A stretch of DNA of 64,000 nucleotides from Diploscapter coronatus (GCA_964036155.1 OZ038423.1:21529249-21593248), one strand, 5' to 3'; shown: positions 13,001 through 25,100, counted from the stretch's first letter. Made by a program: numbers and translations. The notes: a model not told the origin generated them from the sequence alone.

Positions 13001-15307
13001 CTCGATTTCGATCAGCTGAATCAGAATTATTTCTTCTTTGAAATGATCGAATATGTCATATTTAAAGACCAATTATGAAAATCTCACCTTGGCAGGAAAA
13101 TGCAGAATTATCTGAGTGAGGAGTCGATTGACTACGTACGAGTTCGTGGCTGTCTGTTTGAAGGCCTCGCTTCTGAAAGGGGTGAGTAAAGAAGTGATAG
13201 AATTCAAATTCTATCTTACCCGATAATTCCAAGTCGCAGAAAGTGAAAGCACATGTTGCGCACGGCTCGATCGAGCACTCGATTCACATCGAACGAAATC
13301 GTTTCCGTTGCTGAATATTTTTCAGTTTCAGATAAAGAAAATGAGAGTCGCACAACTTACTCAAATGATCAGCAGGACTAGCAGCGAGTGCCCTGAATGA
13401 CACAGCACAGGCGAGTTGGACGGTGCCGCAAATGGACTGATCCGACCAGGCCGTCTCGTCGCGAATCTCCTGCACCATGTCCATCAGCACAGAAGACGCG
13501 TTCGGCACTGAGAATAAAATGGTCATGATTTTTGATCTAATGAAATCGCTGGTTTGAACAAGTAAATTTGAAATAGTATCAGTAATAGTAGGTGATTTTT
13601 GAAGATAACTGACTAGCAAGTCCAGAAACATCTCTTGCTTGGGAAATCATGTAAAAATCTTGCATTATCTCAAAATAATAGGCACTATAAAATTCCTCTT
13701 TCAGCAGTAAATTAAAATCTCCAACCTTGCGTGAGGAAATCACTGGAAGTGAGTCGAATAACGCAAATCCACACGACCATATTCGACGTGGACAACTTTT
13801 CTCCGATCGGAAATGACTGAAAACTCCAATTAGCTTCCTTTCAAGGCGAATAGAGGTGTACCTTCAATTTGGGATAGAGCTCAGAGAGGAACATTTTGAT
13901 TTGATCTGGGTCGTACTGGGCCAACAGGTAGACGCATTCGCCTGTCAGGGAACGAATTTCCTCGATCAGATTACGGAGCTGAAATTTTGGTGGACGTTCG
14001 AAATTTCAAATAGAATCTCACGATGGATTGATGTCTCGCCCCGCCCAGCCCATTGACCTGTGGATTCATGAGCGTGTGGAATTCGGATGCAACCGTGAAC
14101 TGCTCTTGAATCACTGAAAATGGATAATAGATGATGATGTTTAGAAAATGCAGTTGGCAATAAACAGTAAGAAGAGGCAGAATGGAATCAGTGAAAGCAG
14201 GCAGAAAAAAAGAAAGAAAACTAGGAAGTTGCATTTAACAGTGCAAAACAGCAGTAGACGAGTTAGACAGACATTCGCAATTCCAATAAATTTCTCGGAG
14301 TTGATAAGTGACAATATGAACAGATGTTAAAAAGATCAGTGTTTCTATCAAACAGGAATTTGCAATCCAGAATTTCAGAAGGATTCTCGAACTTACTCAG
14401 CAGATGCTTGAAGATCTCTCGATTGACAAAATTCTCCTTGACGAATCTGCGCATCGTGCGAGTGGTGGCCTCCCTGTCCCAGGACAAAATTCGTCGCAGA
14501 ATCTCGGCCAGCATCCGATGTGCATCGTAGTAGCACGCAACGGCTAGCAGGCCTCGATTCAAATCGTAATGCAGACGTTCTGATTCGCCTGGAATTTAAA
14601 AAATTTCTTGATGCGAATTCCATGAAACAAAATTCTACTATTTTTCAAGTTTTTGTTCGAAAAATAGGATTATTTACTGTGAACTTTTAGAAATTCAGTG
14701 AAAGTGTTAACTCAATGTAAACTTCAGTCTTTCTAAGAGGGTTTTCAAAGAAATGGCTAAAATCCATAAATGAGTGAAGTTTACAGTGATCCGACAATTC
14801 TATTTCTCTTGCGGAAAATAATTTGTAATTACCCGACAGCAGCAGCTCGACAGCATGCGAGTCGTTGATGGAGAAAATGTTGGAGAGGATGGCGGCCTCC
14901 TCGACGAGCGTCGCGTCCACAGCGACAGACACTCCATCGATCTCGATCGAGCTGCCTGCTTTCAGTTTCGATGTCGCATCGCGAGGCTGAAAATAGAGAA
15001 CATTACTCGGAAAAAAATGCATTTTGAACTTTCAATTACGTCAACGTTTTTCTGATGCACAAGAATCCATTCAAAAAGTGAAAATCTGTTTTTGTGAAAA
15101 GTTTCAAATTCATCCACTCCTAAAACTCTCGATTCTCATGTGCTAGTCTAGATATTTCAACATCCTTCGAACCGGATTTTTGGTGATGTTCTTGAGCCGC
15201 CAGAGACAGAGCTCGGTCTGTCGAATGAGTTTCGCCTCCGTCTCCTCCCCCTCGCCCGGTCGGAATGCCTCCACTCGTCCACACAGATTCTTCGCTTCCA
15301 CCCACAT
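1004..15307 (-). CDS. npp-3: nucleoporin NUP205 / NPP-3 homologue, inner-ring scaffold
   Basis: Alpha-helical scaffold nucleoporin of the nuclear pore inner ring. I joined 33 exons, all phase-consistent: 15307-15173, 14986-14833, 14588-14397, 14113-14022, 13978-13862, 13816-13726, 13507-13361, 13310-13220, 13172-13088, 13015-12944, 12782-12651, 12571-12421, 12205-11970, 11803-11649, 11604-11535, 11164-11076, 10940-10844, 6573-6433, 6242-6137, 5893-5742, 5475-5383, 5335-5233, 5155-4997, 4902-4790, 4585-4363, 4017-3897, 3851-3758, 3629-3504, 3375-3234, 3040-2892, 1976-1887, 1817-1749, 1364-1221. They give 1,377 codons. An exon from about 1103 down to a stop at 1004-1006 may add about 30 more. 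The match to NUP205 rests on collinear blocks, e.g. GLCAWMRLANAIVTQ, WELAEVACEGLLS and PTFIHFDAHRLPE. The ATG at 15307 follows TTTCCAG by two bases, suggesting trans-splicing. The human protein is about 2,000 residues, so the C-terminal tail appears short. Two genes sit in the 4.3-kb intron 10843-6574. Confidence 0.88.
2177..2598 (+). pseudogene. orphan cuticle-collagen 3' end made of microexons
   Basis: Five tiny plus-strand exons lie antisense inside a nucleoporin intron: 2177-2203, 2315-2341, 2393-2413, 2477-2513 and 2565-2598. All keep phase and give Gly-X-Y repeats (GESGPRGTIG, then PAGKPGPQGPGGPQGAIGRPGKD) followed by AKYCKCPDRKHHFGK and TAA. The Cys pair after the last Gly-X-Y is the normal end of a nematode cuticle collagen. 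I could not find the membrane-spanning N-terminal exon or the upstream Gly-X-Y block between the nucleoporin exons. It may therefore be a relic or insertion fragment, or the 3' end of a gene whose 5' exons overlap nucleoporin exons on the other strand. The splice sites themselves look intact. Calling it a pseudogene is inference. Confidence 0.5.
5927..6104. repeat. TA-flanked miniature inverted-repeat element (MITE), copy 1
   Basis: About 28-bp imperfect terminal inverted repeats begin CAGTAGCGAGCAAAAGTC and end GACTTCTGTTCGTTACTA-like sequence, with TA on both sides (5925-5926 and 6105-6106). This is the layout of Tc1/mariner-derived MITEs. It lies in a nucleoporin intron and has no coding capacity. 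A 40-bp internal block (5977-6016) recurs at 46188-46227. Confidence 0.6.
6648..6780. repeat. imperfect inverted repeat in a nucleoporin intron
   Basis: The arms around GCTATATGACGAGAT (from about 6663) and ATCTCGTCACCCCGTCATATAGC (to about 6765) are complementary apart from a 7-base insertion, with further outer pairing CTAGCTC/GAGCTAG. It is probably a decayed fold-back element. It sits just upstream of nucleoporin exon 6573-6433, in the large gene-bearing intron. Confidence 0.4.
7403..8936 (+). CDS. GNAT-type acetyltransferase, DUF1248-like, paralogue A (nested in intron)
   Basis: Six exons (7403-7457, 7597-7719, 7814-7984, 8125-8243, 8296-8459, 8591-8936) form an intact frame. The N-terminal half has a GNAT fold signature: SYIASVIWNE followed by YRGLGIALEAWKRAMERMP, in which R-G-L-G-I-A fits the acetyl-CoA pyrophosphate-binding motif RxxGxG/A. 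The C-terminal half (NVVCYASTV ... YKLAPVYTDN) resembles the second GNAT-like lobe of nematode DUF1248/YitH-type proteins. The substrate is unknown. AATAAA at 8951-8956 follows the stop. The gene lies wholly inside the 4.3-kb nucleoporin intron on the opposite strand. Compared with its two neighbours it has one extra intron near the N-terminus. The family assignment is from recall and the enzymatic role is inference. Confidence 0.82.
9289..10818 (+). CDS. GNAT-type acetyltransferase, DUF1248-like, paralogue B (nested in intron)
   Basis: Five exons: 9289-9466, 9773-9943, 9987-10105, 10146-10309 and 10476-10818. The ATG at 9289 follows the acceptor ATTTTAG by five bases, suggesting trans-splicing. 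The order of parts equals paralogue A: an N-terminal TTHSVFAVDSE-type segment, the GNAT core with AWIGCFAVPKEYRGQGIG (RxxGxG present), a middle linker ending SIAVFCQ, and the second lobe starting NNAVVCYASIVVTCHL. The end FIPYNNPCCFDT matches the A and C tails. The gene ends 26 bp before a nucleoporin exon (10844-10940) on the other strand, so its 3' UTR probably overlaps that exon. Tandem duplication with A is likely because they are adjacent and co-oriented. Substrate unknown. Confidence 0.82.
11206..11400. repeat. TA-flanked palindromic MITE, 195 bp
   Basis: The arms start CTCGGCGGAAAAGTT and end AACTTTTTCGCCGAG, pair over about 50 bp (11206-11257 with 11350-11400), and are flanked by TA at 11204-11205 and 11401-11402. 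The interior is itself largely self-complementary, so the whole element folds back. It lies in the nucleoporin intron 11165-11534 and carries no ORF. Confidence 0.7.
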
Positions 15308-15989
15308 TTCTGGAAATCATCGATTTCACAAAACTCCACGAAAAGGCGAAATTCAGACGGAAAATCGGAAATATCGGCGAAGAATTTCGAATGGGTTAAA
15401 TTTGGAGGAATGACGAGTAAAACACACCGCGTTGGATGAAATAGTTCTTTTCATAAAGGCTCCATTTTTGCGCGCTCTTATCACTTTGTCGGTGAAACCG
15501 TAAATTTTCTGATTATTTTTGCCTCCAAAATTGATAACCTACACCTTTGAAGGAGTTGATATCGAACTGGCGTGATCTTTATTCGCGATTTTCATTAATT
15601 TTCTATTGAAATATTCGCTTATTCTATTTTTCTGAATTTTATTCAAATTTTTTGCTTAATTCTATCAAAATATCTGTGATAATAAAAGTACCGCAATGAG
15701 CATAGCAAGTATTTTGCCCTTTATTTATAAAGCTAGGAAGAAAACTGCAATTTTTGCTTTATCTTGCTAGTTTTTGTCTATTTCGTGGACAAATTCTGGA
15801 TAAGATTCGGCTAAGCCTCCGGAAAGCTTTGCTTCGCTCAGTCTTTCTTATTATATCAAAAATCCAATATTCCTCCCAACGAGGAATTATTTGGCCAATG
15901 TCAAGCATTACGCAGTTTTATTATTTTTCGTTAGAGTTTAACAACAAAATTTCTTATTCCTTTTGGAAAATCTCGTTTTGCAGATCAAA

Positions 15990-17135
15990 ATGTCTGCACC
16001 GGAATGGGAAATGCTAGATGATATTCCCTCAAACTCTCCAATTTGGAAGCAGTGGCAGAAGCTGGTGAACGACGAGAATTGGACTTCTGATTGCAGCGCC
16101 ACAACGGGTCTAACGCCTACACTATCCACTACTCGCAGTGTCTGGGCTGTCGATAAGAAAGGTTCAAAATTGCTTTTTTTTTCTGTAAACAATACTTTTC
16201 AAGACAGTTCCTACATTGGCTGTGTTGTGTGGAACGAGTATGATAGCATAGCACTTATTGGATTCTATTTGCTAGCGCCTGCCTATAGGAAAATGGGGAT
16301 TGGGTCGAAGTTATGGAAGAGAGCTATTGAGCGAATTCCTAAGGACTACACAATAGCACTTCGATCAGGTAGCATTGAAATAAACATCATGTTAGCATAA
16401 TTTTGTGTATATTTTTAGTCCCAGCTATGATACCCCGATATAGCAGTCAGACAACGCCCGTTAGAGGTCCGACATTGCATTATTGCACCGTGAAAGCTTC
16501 GGAAGCGGTCGAATTGTGCAATAAACTTCTACCAGTATGAATTTTGCACTTTCCAAATGATGAATCAATTATTTACTAGGCAGATTTTGAATCTGCATAC
16601 TCGACAAAGAAGCTGGGGGATTTGTCGCATGAAGAATGGGAAGAATTTCTGAAGTTTGACAGGAAGATTACTGGCAAGGATAGGCGAGAATGGCTAACGG
16701 CGTATCGAAGTCATGAGCATAAATTTGCTATCGTGGTTTTCAGTAAGAAGTAAGCATTTGCCGTAAGAGCAATAGAAGACTACCTCGAGAAACTTTAGCG
16801 ACCATTCAATAGTGTGCTACGCTTCCACAGTCATGACTTCGCATCTGCATCTGCATCGCTACAAAATAGCTCCAATCTACGCCATCGATGATAGCCTGGG
16901 ACTTTTCTCATTGCGCACTCTGGCGAATTGGATTGGCTCGCAATATTCTGACGCCACAATCTATTGCCACCTCATGGAAGGCACTCGAGGATTCGAGTTT
17001 CTCAAACCAAAACTCGAGCAAATCGCTAATTTCACGATTAGTGGCACTACTCTATTCAGCAAACCATACAACAACCCCCTTGATTTGTCGAAAGTGTATT
17101 TACCTAATAACAGCTCGGGACACTACGATATTTAG
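15990..17135 (+). CDS. GNAT-type acetyltransferase, DUF1248-like, paralogue C
   Basis: Exons 15990-16161, 16204-16368, 16419-16534, 16580-16749 and 16799-17135. The first intron is 42 nt and happens to lack a stop, so retention would insert 14 residues; the homologues argue for splicing. The ATG follows TTTTGCAG by six bases. Motifs are SYIGCVVWNE, then YRKMGIGSKLWKRAIERIP (acetyl-CoA loop), then the second lobe from HSIVCYASTV to the tail VYLPNNSSGHYDI. AATAAA is at 17193-17198. It is divergent from the nucleoporin gene, with about 680 bp between the two start codons. It is clearly a paralogue of A and B, yet is separated from them by 5 kb of nucleoporin 5' exons. Substrate unknown. Confidence 0.83.
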
Positions 17136-17471
17136 ATATGTTTAAAAATGCTTAGGATAATTTTTAGAGTTAGAAGAATTTTAGTCTTCACGAATAAAAT
17201 GTTTATTCTCGTTTGAGCACACAATGCAAGACTAGATAAATGAGGATATTCAATGGGATCGTATCCCATCTCTAAAGTAACAAACTATAAAAGTTACTGT
17301 CTAAAATGGCACGAGCCACTCTGGGTTGGTGTTTGGTGTGAGATCGACGTCTTCTATATCGTTCGTGTCTTGCACCACTTTTGGAATTCGGCTTCTAACA
17401 GTATTCAGTTGTCGTCTGTTCTCACTCCTTCCACTAAAATTTCTGTCGAATGGCTTTTCATGAGGATCAGG

Positions 17472-18155
17472 TTACCTTTCATAGAATTGACTTCTGCCGT
17501 AGTAAATTTCTGGCTGCTCTGTTGTGGTTGTGATTCCAAGTAACTTCTGAAAGAATATGAGCGTTAGACGGCAATTTTTATTCGCCTATTGTGTCATTTT
17601 ATCCGTAATCATGTTATGTCACAACTTTGCTAATATCACCATATCAAATAATAAGCTTGTCCAATATCGCTTACAGATACTTGTGGTGACGACTATTAAA
17701 AAACAGTAGGCAATTTTAGATGAATGAACCTGGAAACTCGGTGGCATTGTGAGTGTGGGCATCGTTGGGAATGGCAGCGGTGTAACTGTTGTCGGCGATG
17801 GAACTGCCAGAGTTGGAATGGCGATTGGCAGTGAATTGTTGATAGAAATGGGCAGAAGTGGAGGCAGAGTGACCAACGGAAAGGACATTGGGACTAGTGG
17901 AGGCAGTGGAATTGGAATGAGACCTCCAGAAGATGCTTTGGCGCGGAGAGGTGCACGACGAATTGAGCTGCCTGGATGAAGGAGTGGTTGCATTAGTAAT
18001 GACTGAAATGGGGGAATTCGTTCATTCAATCGAATGTAAAAAAAAAAATCGTGATTACCCGAACGGGCGGTGATCGACGAACTCCTGAAGATCCCATCAG
18101 AAGTGGATGCGCTCGTGGAAACGGAGATGGCTCTTTAACTACTGGAGCTCTAAAC
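17472..18155 (-). CDS. Pro-rich protein of unknown function, 3' exons
   Basis: Three in-phase minus-strand exons: 18155-18059, 18002-17730 and 17546-17472. The middle exon is a run of Pro, Leu, Ile, Ser and Thr (repeated LPPL, PIPLPP and TLPP patterns), with the basic patch RRAPLRAK near its start. The last exon ends KLLGITTTTEQPEIYYGRSQFYER then TAA. Low complexity prevents a family call. Upstream exons must exist because the first exon begins in phase 2, but I could not place them in the purine/pyrimidine-skewed DNA above 18155. A second open stretch below the TAA (to 17267) is in the same frame but would need readthrough. Confidence 0.45.
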
Positions 18156-18999
18156 CTGTCGATAAAACACTTGTAAGTTGAATATCTAATATATTTTGTG
18201 AAAATTCGGAGAAAATCTTCAACTCTTCCTGTGGCTGAATTTTGAGGTTTGTAAAGGGAAAGTTGAATTGGCTAGAGACTCATCTAAATACTCTAGCTTT
18301 ATCTTGTACCTTCGAATTTCCGTATGTTGTGAATTGACCATGCTCATTGCTAACGGTGAAGCTCGTGGTTCAGCATTCATATTTACTGCCAGGACTAAAC
18401 TTCATCATGAAATTCATCGAATCTTAAATCTTAAAATAACTTACAGGACAATAAAAATGCTGGAATGGAGATCAAAGGCGATAGTCGCATAGCGATTTTG
18501 AAAGTGAAATTAGCAGAATGGAAGAAAAGCTTTGAAGCTTTTGACCCTGGAATGAAATATTCGAGAGAAGCAGCAGACTTGTATGGATTTATGGGTTGAT
18601 GGTGATGATGGACAATGGAAGATACGGGAATGACGGTGAGTGAGTGAGTGAGAGAGAGAGAAAGGAACAAGGGAAAGGAGGGGAGAGGCTAGGAACGGGT
18701 ATTCAAAGCGGGATATTCGACCCAAGAAAAACTATGGCTTCCAAGTTGAGATTGTTGCATTTCCAAATTTATAATCTTTTCACGGATGCGACTTGTCCTT
18801 TTACTATTTATCCAGTACTTCATCATCGAAGAGTAAGTTTTATATTTGGATGCTTCTAAAAAAGCGTTTGATAATTTTCTGACTTTAATACCCTTTCGAG
18901 GAATTTCGGTTCCGTTTAGGATTTAGAGAAATTTTCCATTCTAAATTTCGAAGATTAAGGAAGAGAAGATGCCTCGTTTGCTGAACGTGTTATTTTCAG
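18156..18999. other. stretch without a firm gene; simple repeats
   Basis: It holds a GTGAG/GAGA simple repeat (about 18636-18660) followed by purine-rich DNA. A 55-codon open segment after an ACTTACAG acceptor (about 18446-18600) ends in TGA. The missing 5' exons of the DB-module gene (plus) and of the Pro-rich gene (minus) should lie here or nearby, but nothing I tried kept phase. Confidence 0.3.
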
Positions 19000-19694
19000 A
19001 ATCTTCGCAGGTCATCGCACTGCGAATCAAAAGTTGAAGGCATGCTGTGCGAGACAGAAGTCTGCTGATAAATCGTGCAAGAGGCGATTTTGCGATTTCG
19101 AAGCCATCAATCAATACAATGTACATTGTTCAGCTTTCCTTTTCATTTTTAATTGCTGTTTCAGGTGCTACACTTCCTGAATCTGTGCAGCCCGAAAGGC
19201 GACACTGTCAGGCAAATGTGGAATTGTGCATCAAGCAGAGTTGATCATTCTAAATGTTGCAGGAAAAAGTAAGCTATTATTTTGGATAAGAGCGACGCAG
19301 GAAAGAAGAGTATTAGATCGAGCGCAGGGAAAAGTAGGCGGAGTCCCCTCTTTTCGCGTTATTTCTTTTCCTTTCGAAAAAAGAACAGCAAAGAAAAAAA
19401 GTTCCTCCCGTTTTCCCTGCACTAGGTCTGATACACGATTTTTTTTCGCGTCACTAGTATCTTCTAACTTTCTAAAAAAATTTTAAGTAAGGCCGTCATT
19501 AAAATATTTTTTCGAGTCTTCTTATTTTTTGCAGAAAAGTTTCATCGCTATGCATGAAATACTGCGATGCAACCAAGGGTTCAGTACCGAACGATGACTT
19601 GCATCGACTCTTCTGTCTGCAGAATTTCAATGTCATTCGCGATTGTTTCAAGGAACATCTTGAGAATTCACCCAACATCTTCGGTGATAATTGA
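19000..19694 (+). CDS. DB-module (nematode Cys-rich) protein, 3' exons
   Basis: Exons 19000-19120, 19165-19268 and 19535-19694 join in phase. They give one DB module: a KACC start, a second Cys group at KSCKRRFCD, then the conserved block [14 protein letters not shown], and finally LCMKYCD ... RLFCLQNF ... DCFKEH, ending FGDN and TGA. DB modules are about 100-residue disulfide-rich domains of secreted nematode proteins with no known function. The first exon, expected to encode a signal peptide, is not found, so the protein start is missing from this model. AATAAA (19725) follows the stop. Confidence 0.75.
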
Positions 19695-19972
19695 TATTAA
19701 TTTTATTATCGCGTTACTATCGACAATAAAGATACCCAAAACGAATGGAGATCACAAATTGATGAATATCACAGCTCGACAGTTTAAAATTCACGCATTT
19801 GATATTTTAGCCCATGCGAAAGAGCTATCAGAAAATTGTGTAATTTTAACATAACCCATTATCCATTGACAATTTTAAAATATGTTCACAGATCTTGGAT
19901 TTATTTTCGGTAGACAAGAATTTGCTTATTCGTGAAGCCTAATTCACTCTTGATTTCTGACGATCATCATCC

Positions 19973-22121
19973 TCAAGTCTGTTTGCATGGTAAATTGAGC
20001 TTATTCGCCTTGAGCCGATCCTCCCTTCGCACATCCAGAAATGGGTCAAATGAATCTGAGATATTGGGAATAAAATGCCCAATATAGGGCATCCTCTGTT
20101 GCTCCTTCAGACTTGTCAAAATTATGTTTATCGAACTTTGATCAAATCTATACAATAGCTCTGCTCGATTAGTAATAAACTCTTCATGATCAACCTATGA
20201 CACTTGGCGAACTCCGAATAGCGTTCCTTTTTGAATCGACAATACAAAGTAGAACCACTAGGATCCATGCAATCCTTCGTCAATGCACATAGTGCATTCC
20301 TAGATCTCGAGTAATTGTTGAACAAATTTAATAAAAGCTACCATTTTACTGCATCCCTGCTAAATGCAGATTTTACAATGAACATTGAGTTTGCATCAAA
20401 CCTGAACTTTCACCTAAACTCAGTACATCACTTATCCTTACATTGATCTATTCTTTGCGATATCTTTATCGATCGGCAAATAATCATACATGCCTAAAAT
20501 TGACATTTACTATTTTTCAACTTTTAGCTAAGCATCTTGTTAATCGTTTCATTCACTTCTAAAGTTCATCATGTTTAAGCTTAGCCTGGAAATCAAGACT
20601 ACAAGGTGCACATAAGTTCATATGACAACTTTTGATACCCCATGTTTAGGTTACCAAATAGGTAACAGATCAAATTCGGAACTTTTAAAATGCCCATTAC
20701 ATGAGTAGTGTTCATGGAAAATTTCGTGAAATTTGGATATACTTTTTCGGGAATACGATCAACTTTGGGACTTTTGTTGAAATTTGGCCACCGCACCGCA
20801 TCGCAGTTGCGGTGGAAAAGTCCTAAGTCAGATCTTCACACAAAATGTACCTTCTTTTGTCGTAGCAAAAATACCATGACTTGATGGTCTTCGAATCACA
20901 AATGGCTCAACTGCTCCACTTCTGACTCGATCATAGAAATGTAACAAATTTGACTTGCTGCAATTAATTTCTTAAAATGCTAGATAAATTTGGTTACATA
21001 CTTGAGAAATCTCACACTTGTATCCATGACCCAAATGGCGTCGTAGTCTTTGAAAACCTCCTAAAATTTAATGAAAGTCTGAAAAGGTTCACTTTTGAAC
21101 ACATACAGCAATAGCTAACGGTTTGAAATAGTATTTCGTCAAACGATAGACAAAACCGGGATATGAGGAGAAGTTGAATTTTCGTAATTCAAGGTTGCAC
21201 ACACTTTGAAGCTCAGCCTTCTAAACTTCATTCAGTCGTTCATAAAAATTGGACATCTTTATTATTTACCTGATCCGACTGAAGACCAAGATCGTAGAAT
21301 ATTATCTTATTTTCAATGCCACTTGTACGCAACTTATTTATGGCAGCACGACTTTCGGTGAAGTGGTTGGTCGATGAATATGTCAGAAATACTACATCTA
21401 AATTCTAAAACAACTAAAATATTTGATATTTTAAAATATGCATACCTGGAAACTTTTAGGTTTAACAGAAATGTCCATTTGGTTTTTGAGTAATTTTAGT
21501 TTGGATAAGTATTGCAGAAGCCCACAATCGAATCGTTTTCCAAACCCCAAATGTTTGCCATTCAGGAAATATGGCATTGCCATCTAAAACTAGTTATTTG
21601 GTCATCCAATCAGTTTTGAAAATTCGTTAAAATTCATTTTCTAACTTCAATGCTATTTCCAACCTTTGACCATAAATAATAAACCGAGAAGATGGATGCT
21701 AATTTTCTAATTGCGACAACTTATTGGATAACTATTTTTATCGGTAAATTAAAAAAAAAAAAGATATTAAACTGACCAATTCTCCATTGCAGATCAATTC
21801 GTCACTCACTGGACTTTGAAAACCAACTAAATAGTTTTGCTCATTTCCTTGCTGTTCTTTGTATAAAAATGGTAAATAATTATTTAGAAATGCCGATCCA
21901 ATTGGTGAATTCGTAGCTAGATAATAGATGAAGAGAACTATGAATAAGCACGATAGAAAGCAATTTTGCCACTTAAATTTCGTTATAAAATCAATTTTGT
22001 ATGGAAACGTAAGCTTACGAAAAATCGGTAGCAAAGTTTCTGCAAATTACGTAAGTATCTGAAAATTTATATCAGCCATAGTTATAATTGTTGTTAAATA
22101 CCTTCTAAACAAATCAATCAT
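19973..22121 (-). CDS. DUF1647 family type II membrane protein
   Basis: Twelve exons: 22121-22102, 22058-22019, 21971-21777, 21583-21446, 21404-21270, 21220-21107, 21060-21002, 20957-20851, 20493-20442, 20401-20342, 20299-20195 and 20147-19973. They give 399 residues. An N-terminal basic tail (MIDLFRRYLRNLQK) precedes one membrane segment (residues about 21-40, FLSCLFIVLFIYYLA), then a lumenal domain. Family blocks seen are FLTYSSTNHFTES, KIIFYDLGLQ, FSSYPGFVYRL, DAIWVMDTSVRF, MYDYLP, WNALCAL and CHRFDQSSINI. The D-x-D-like MDTS and the topology suggest a Golgi glycosyltransferase-like role, but that is inference; the family is uncharacterised. The short first exons were chosen because they supply the only in-frame ATG. 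The 42-nt intron 20341-20300 removes an apparent in-frame TAG. Confidence 0.82.
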
Positions 22122-25100
22122 TTTACGTAACTTTGAATATTAATTGCAGATGCAGAAATAGTAAGATGAGGACGTTATGCGTTATCACACATTTGCTCGA
22201 GCTTTAGGGAGAAGTAGTTGCATAATTCCAAAGTTTTTGCGATATCTAAAAATGGGATCAAAAATCGTTAATGGAATTCTTTTATGAATGACGCATCATT
22301 CTATTCGAAATAAAAGATAAATGGACGAGTGAGTGGATTCATCAATACCTTTCAACTAATAAACCAGGAAATTTCTATAAGCACATGAAAATCACATATT
22401 CGGTTTGACATTTTTGAATTCGATACTAAAATTATTCTAAAACTAAAAACGATGATGCATAAAATTGCGTAGAAATGAATATAAGTTTCGCAGTATGAAT
22501 AATTTACCGATAAGAAATTAATTTCGATCGATTAGTGATAATCTTTTGGTTCTAGAGCGTCGTAAAGTTTATATTAATACGCTCTTTTAAAGGCGATATT
22601 AGAATGACTAGCTTCATTCCATGATAGCACACTTTCCATAGTATAATGAAGCCTTATCAGGGTAATTTGCAAACTTATTCGTAATAAGCTTTTAATTCCA
22701 AAGAGAATAAAGTAGAAATGTGATCACCATTTACAAACCGGGAAAATGAAATCATTATTTGATATTCAGCGCATATTTGTAAGGATCAGGTTCAAAATCT
22801 AAAGTATATAATAAATCGAATTAAAGCGGACCTAGGCATCTTTTCAGCCAGAACGACAAATTATAGAGGAGGGGTACGCAAATAAAAGTTTCGATAGAAA
22901 GTTGATACATAGAGAAGTACTCCAAAACACCTTGACAGAATATTTCACCTAAGGGGGTTCGCTCGAACGATCTGGCTTAAACCCTATCTAGATCTGAGAA
23001 TTAAAGAGAAAATATAGAATAACTAGAACGCGCTTTCCTCTAACAGTTGGCCAAAAAAACGTTCCTTACTATTCATGTTCTCGATTTCTTTATTGCTTAC
23101 TTACGAGTTATTTGTACCGACGAATTCGATGTATTGGTGCATTAGTGCACGTATTTTGAGCATTCTTCTACTACTACAAGACTTCAGACTCAGTTTTCTC
23201 TCGTCGTAATCTGTCTATTCATGGTTTGCACTCTTCACTCACTGCCCGGTGCAGTCAGTCAGCAGAGTCTTCCTCTTTAGGAATTTTGGCAACTTCTCTA
23301 TTTCACTATTTCAATATCCCCGTTTCACTCTATCAATTCCCTTCTATCCCTTCTTTTCCTCTTTCCTCTCCTCATCGATGGACTTCTTCCCTGATTGCCT
23401 TTAGAAATTGGATTTGCTGTTTCTGTTTTGCACAGCTTCGGCCTTGGTCGTCGCGTATTTTCATCGACAAGTAGTTTTTCTTCTTTGGTTTGTAAAAAGT
23501 TTAGTCCTTTTAGTAGGATTTATGAAACGCTCCATGCATTTCTCTCGTGAGCTAATCATTTACACATGCACATGACATGATTTATAACTAAAGAGGATAG
23601 AATGCCGAATTTAGAGAATAAAATTGGATTTCAAAGTTTTTGTTAACTTTGGACTTTCCTATCATGTATCAAAATTTCAATAATTTATGTTTCCAAGAAG
23701 CTGCACGTTTCATGAACCACTCTATTTTATTTTATCACAATAAGTAATTAGTGTTCTCGACCTTTGCATTTGCTGCAAAATTCTAAACGTATGTTTCTGA
23801 GCTATATGGGGTATGTAGTTTTTTGGGCGGTAACCCTTGTGCCTCTCTATGCTCTAATTGTCGCCTCACTCCCTGCAATATTTCTCCTCGTTCTCACCTC
23901 CTTTGCCAACAATCAAGTTCTCTGTTCAGTAGCTGTCTTTTCATTCTCTGTCTGTGTTGTGTGGCTCTGGTTTCCTCCATATTATTCTCCCTATTTTATT
24001 CCACCAAAGAGGAGGGATTTATTTCTCACTACTCTTTCGATTTCCCCTCTTTGCAATGCTTTCCTCCTATTTTTTGCCATCTCCTCTTTGATTTTGCCTT
24101 TTCAGTTTGTCTGTGCCCCTATTTTTCATCATACGCCTCGATTCCGCCACACTCTGTGCATTTCTGAAGCGAGTTTCTATTTTCAGGTGTATTTGTTACA
24201 AGTCAGTCATATTTGGCTAGCTAACATACACAGCATATCGAATTCATGTGCATGTTAGATTTGTCTGTTTGTTTGAAAATAATCAATTAGTTTTCTACGA
24301 TGCAAAACAGTTTAATTCTCTTTTACCTGGTTATCTAGTCCGTTGGGTTTTTTTTCAGAAAAAGTTCTAATTAACTTGCTATTTACAATGAAATACATTA
24401 AATATTCTTATCTGATCGTTTAAGTCAATTAATAGTTGCAGAATAGATTTGCCTGAAGCAATATTTCTTTTTCGATAAAAACTAATTCAATCTTGCTTTT
24501 ATCTGGTCATTCAGCCAGTTTATTTTTGTCGAATAAATTTAGCACGAAAATAGGGGAATGAAGAAGAGTCTTTCCAGTTTTACTCGGATTATTCTATCAT
24601 TCCATCAAGTGAAAGGCTTAGTGAATGTCCATCCAAACGAGGAGAGAAGGAGCGGGAGATCTTTCTTGGATTTGGGCGATTTGATGCAGCTCGTTTGTTG
24701 CTGCCTTTGCTCTTCCAAGCTCCCAAACATCCCCCAGAGAAATGCCCTTCGCCTGCATTCACGAACCACGACGTCCTTTCCACTTCCCATTCATTCTTCT
24801 TCACTCCTCTCGAATTTGCCGTATTTGCATAACTCGAATTCAAAGATTCTCCCGTCCGCATACTCACTCACTTATTCTATTCTGTCCACCAAACATGTCA
24901 AACTTTCGACTCTTTCACTTTATCTCCTCTATATACTAATCTCCAGTAGTATTTTTTACTGTTGGAGAAATGTATACTCAGTGCTGTTGAGGTTTGATTG
25001 AAAGGCAAATTGAAAGAAATTCTGAATCATTTTTCAATTTCTATAAGGTACATTCTTTTTCTTAGAAATTTAGAAAAGAAAGCATTTCTCGCACCGATTT

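Noticed and set aside
17267..17471. open frame continuing after the TAA of the Pro-rich gene
   Set aside because: No intron of credible length bridges the stop (a 22-nt one would be needed and breaks frame), so it is treated as 3' UTR.
20300..20341. apparent in-frame TAG suggesting that the DUF1647 gene is a pseudogene
   Set aside because: A 42-nt GTAGCT...ATCTAG intron removes the stop and restores the conserved WNALCAL block in phase.
23764..24258. 164-codon open frame rich in F, L, S and C
   Set aside because: It lies in a C+T-rich block where two overlapping frames are open together. The hydrophobic look follows from base composition, and there is no signal of splicing or a family.
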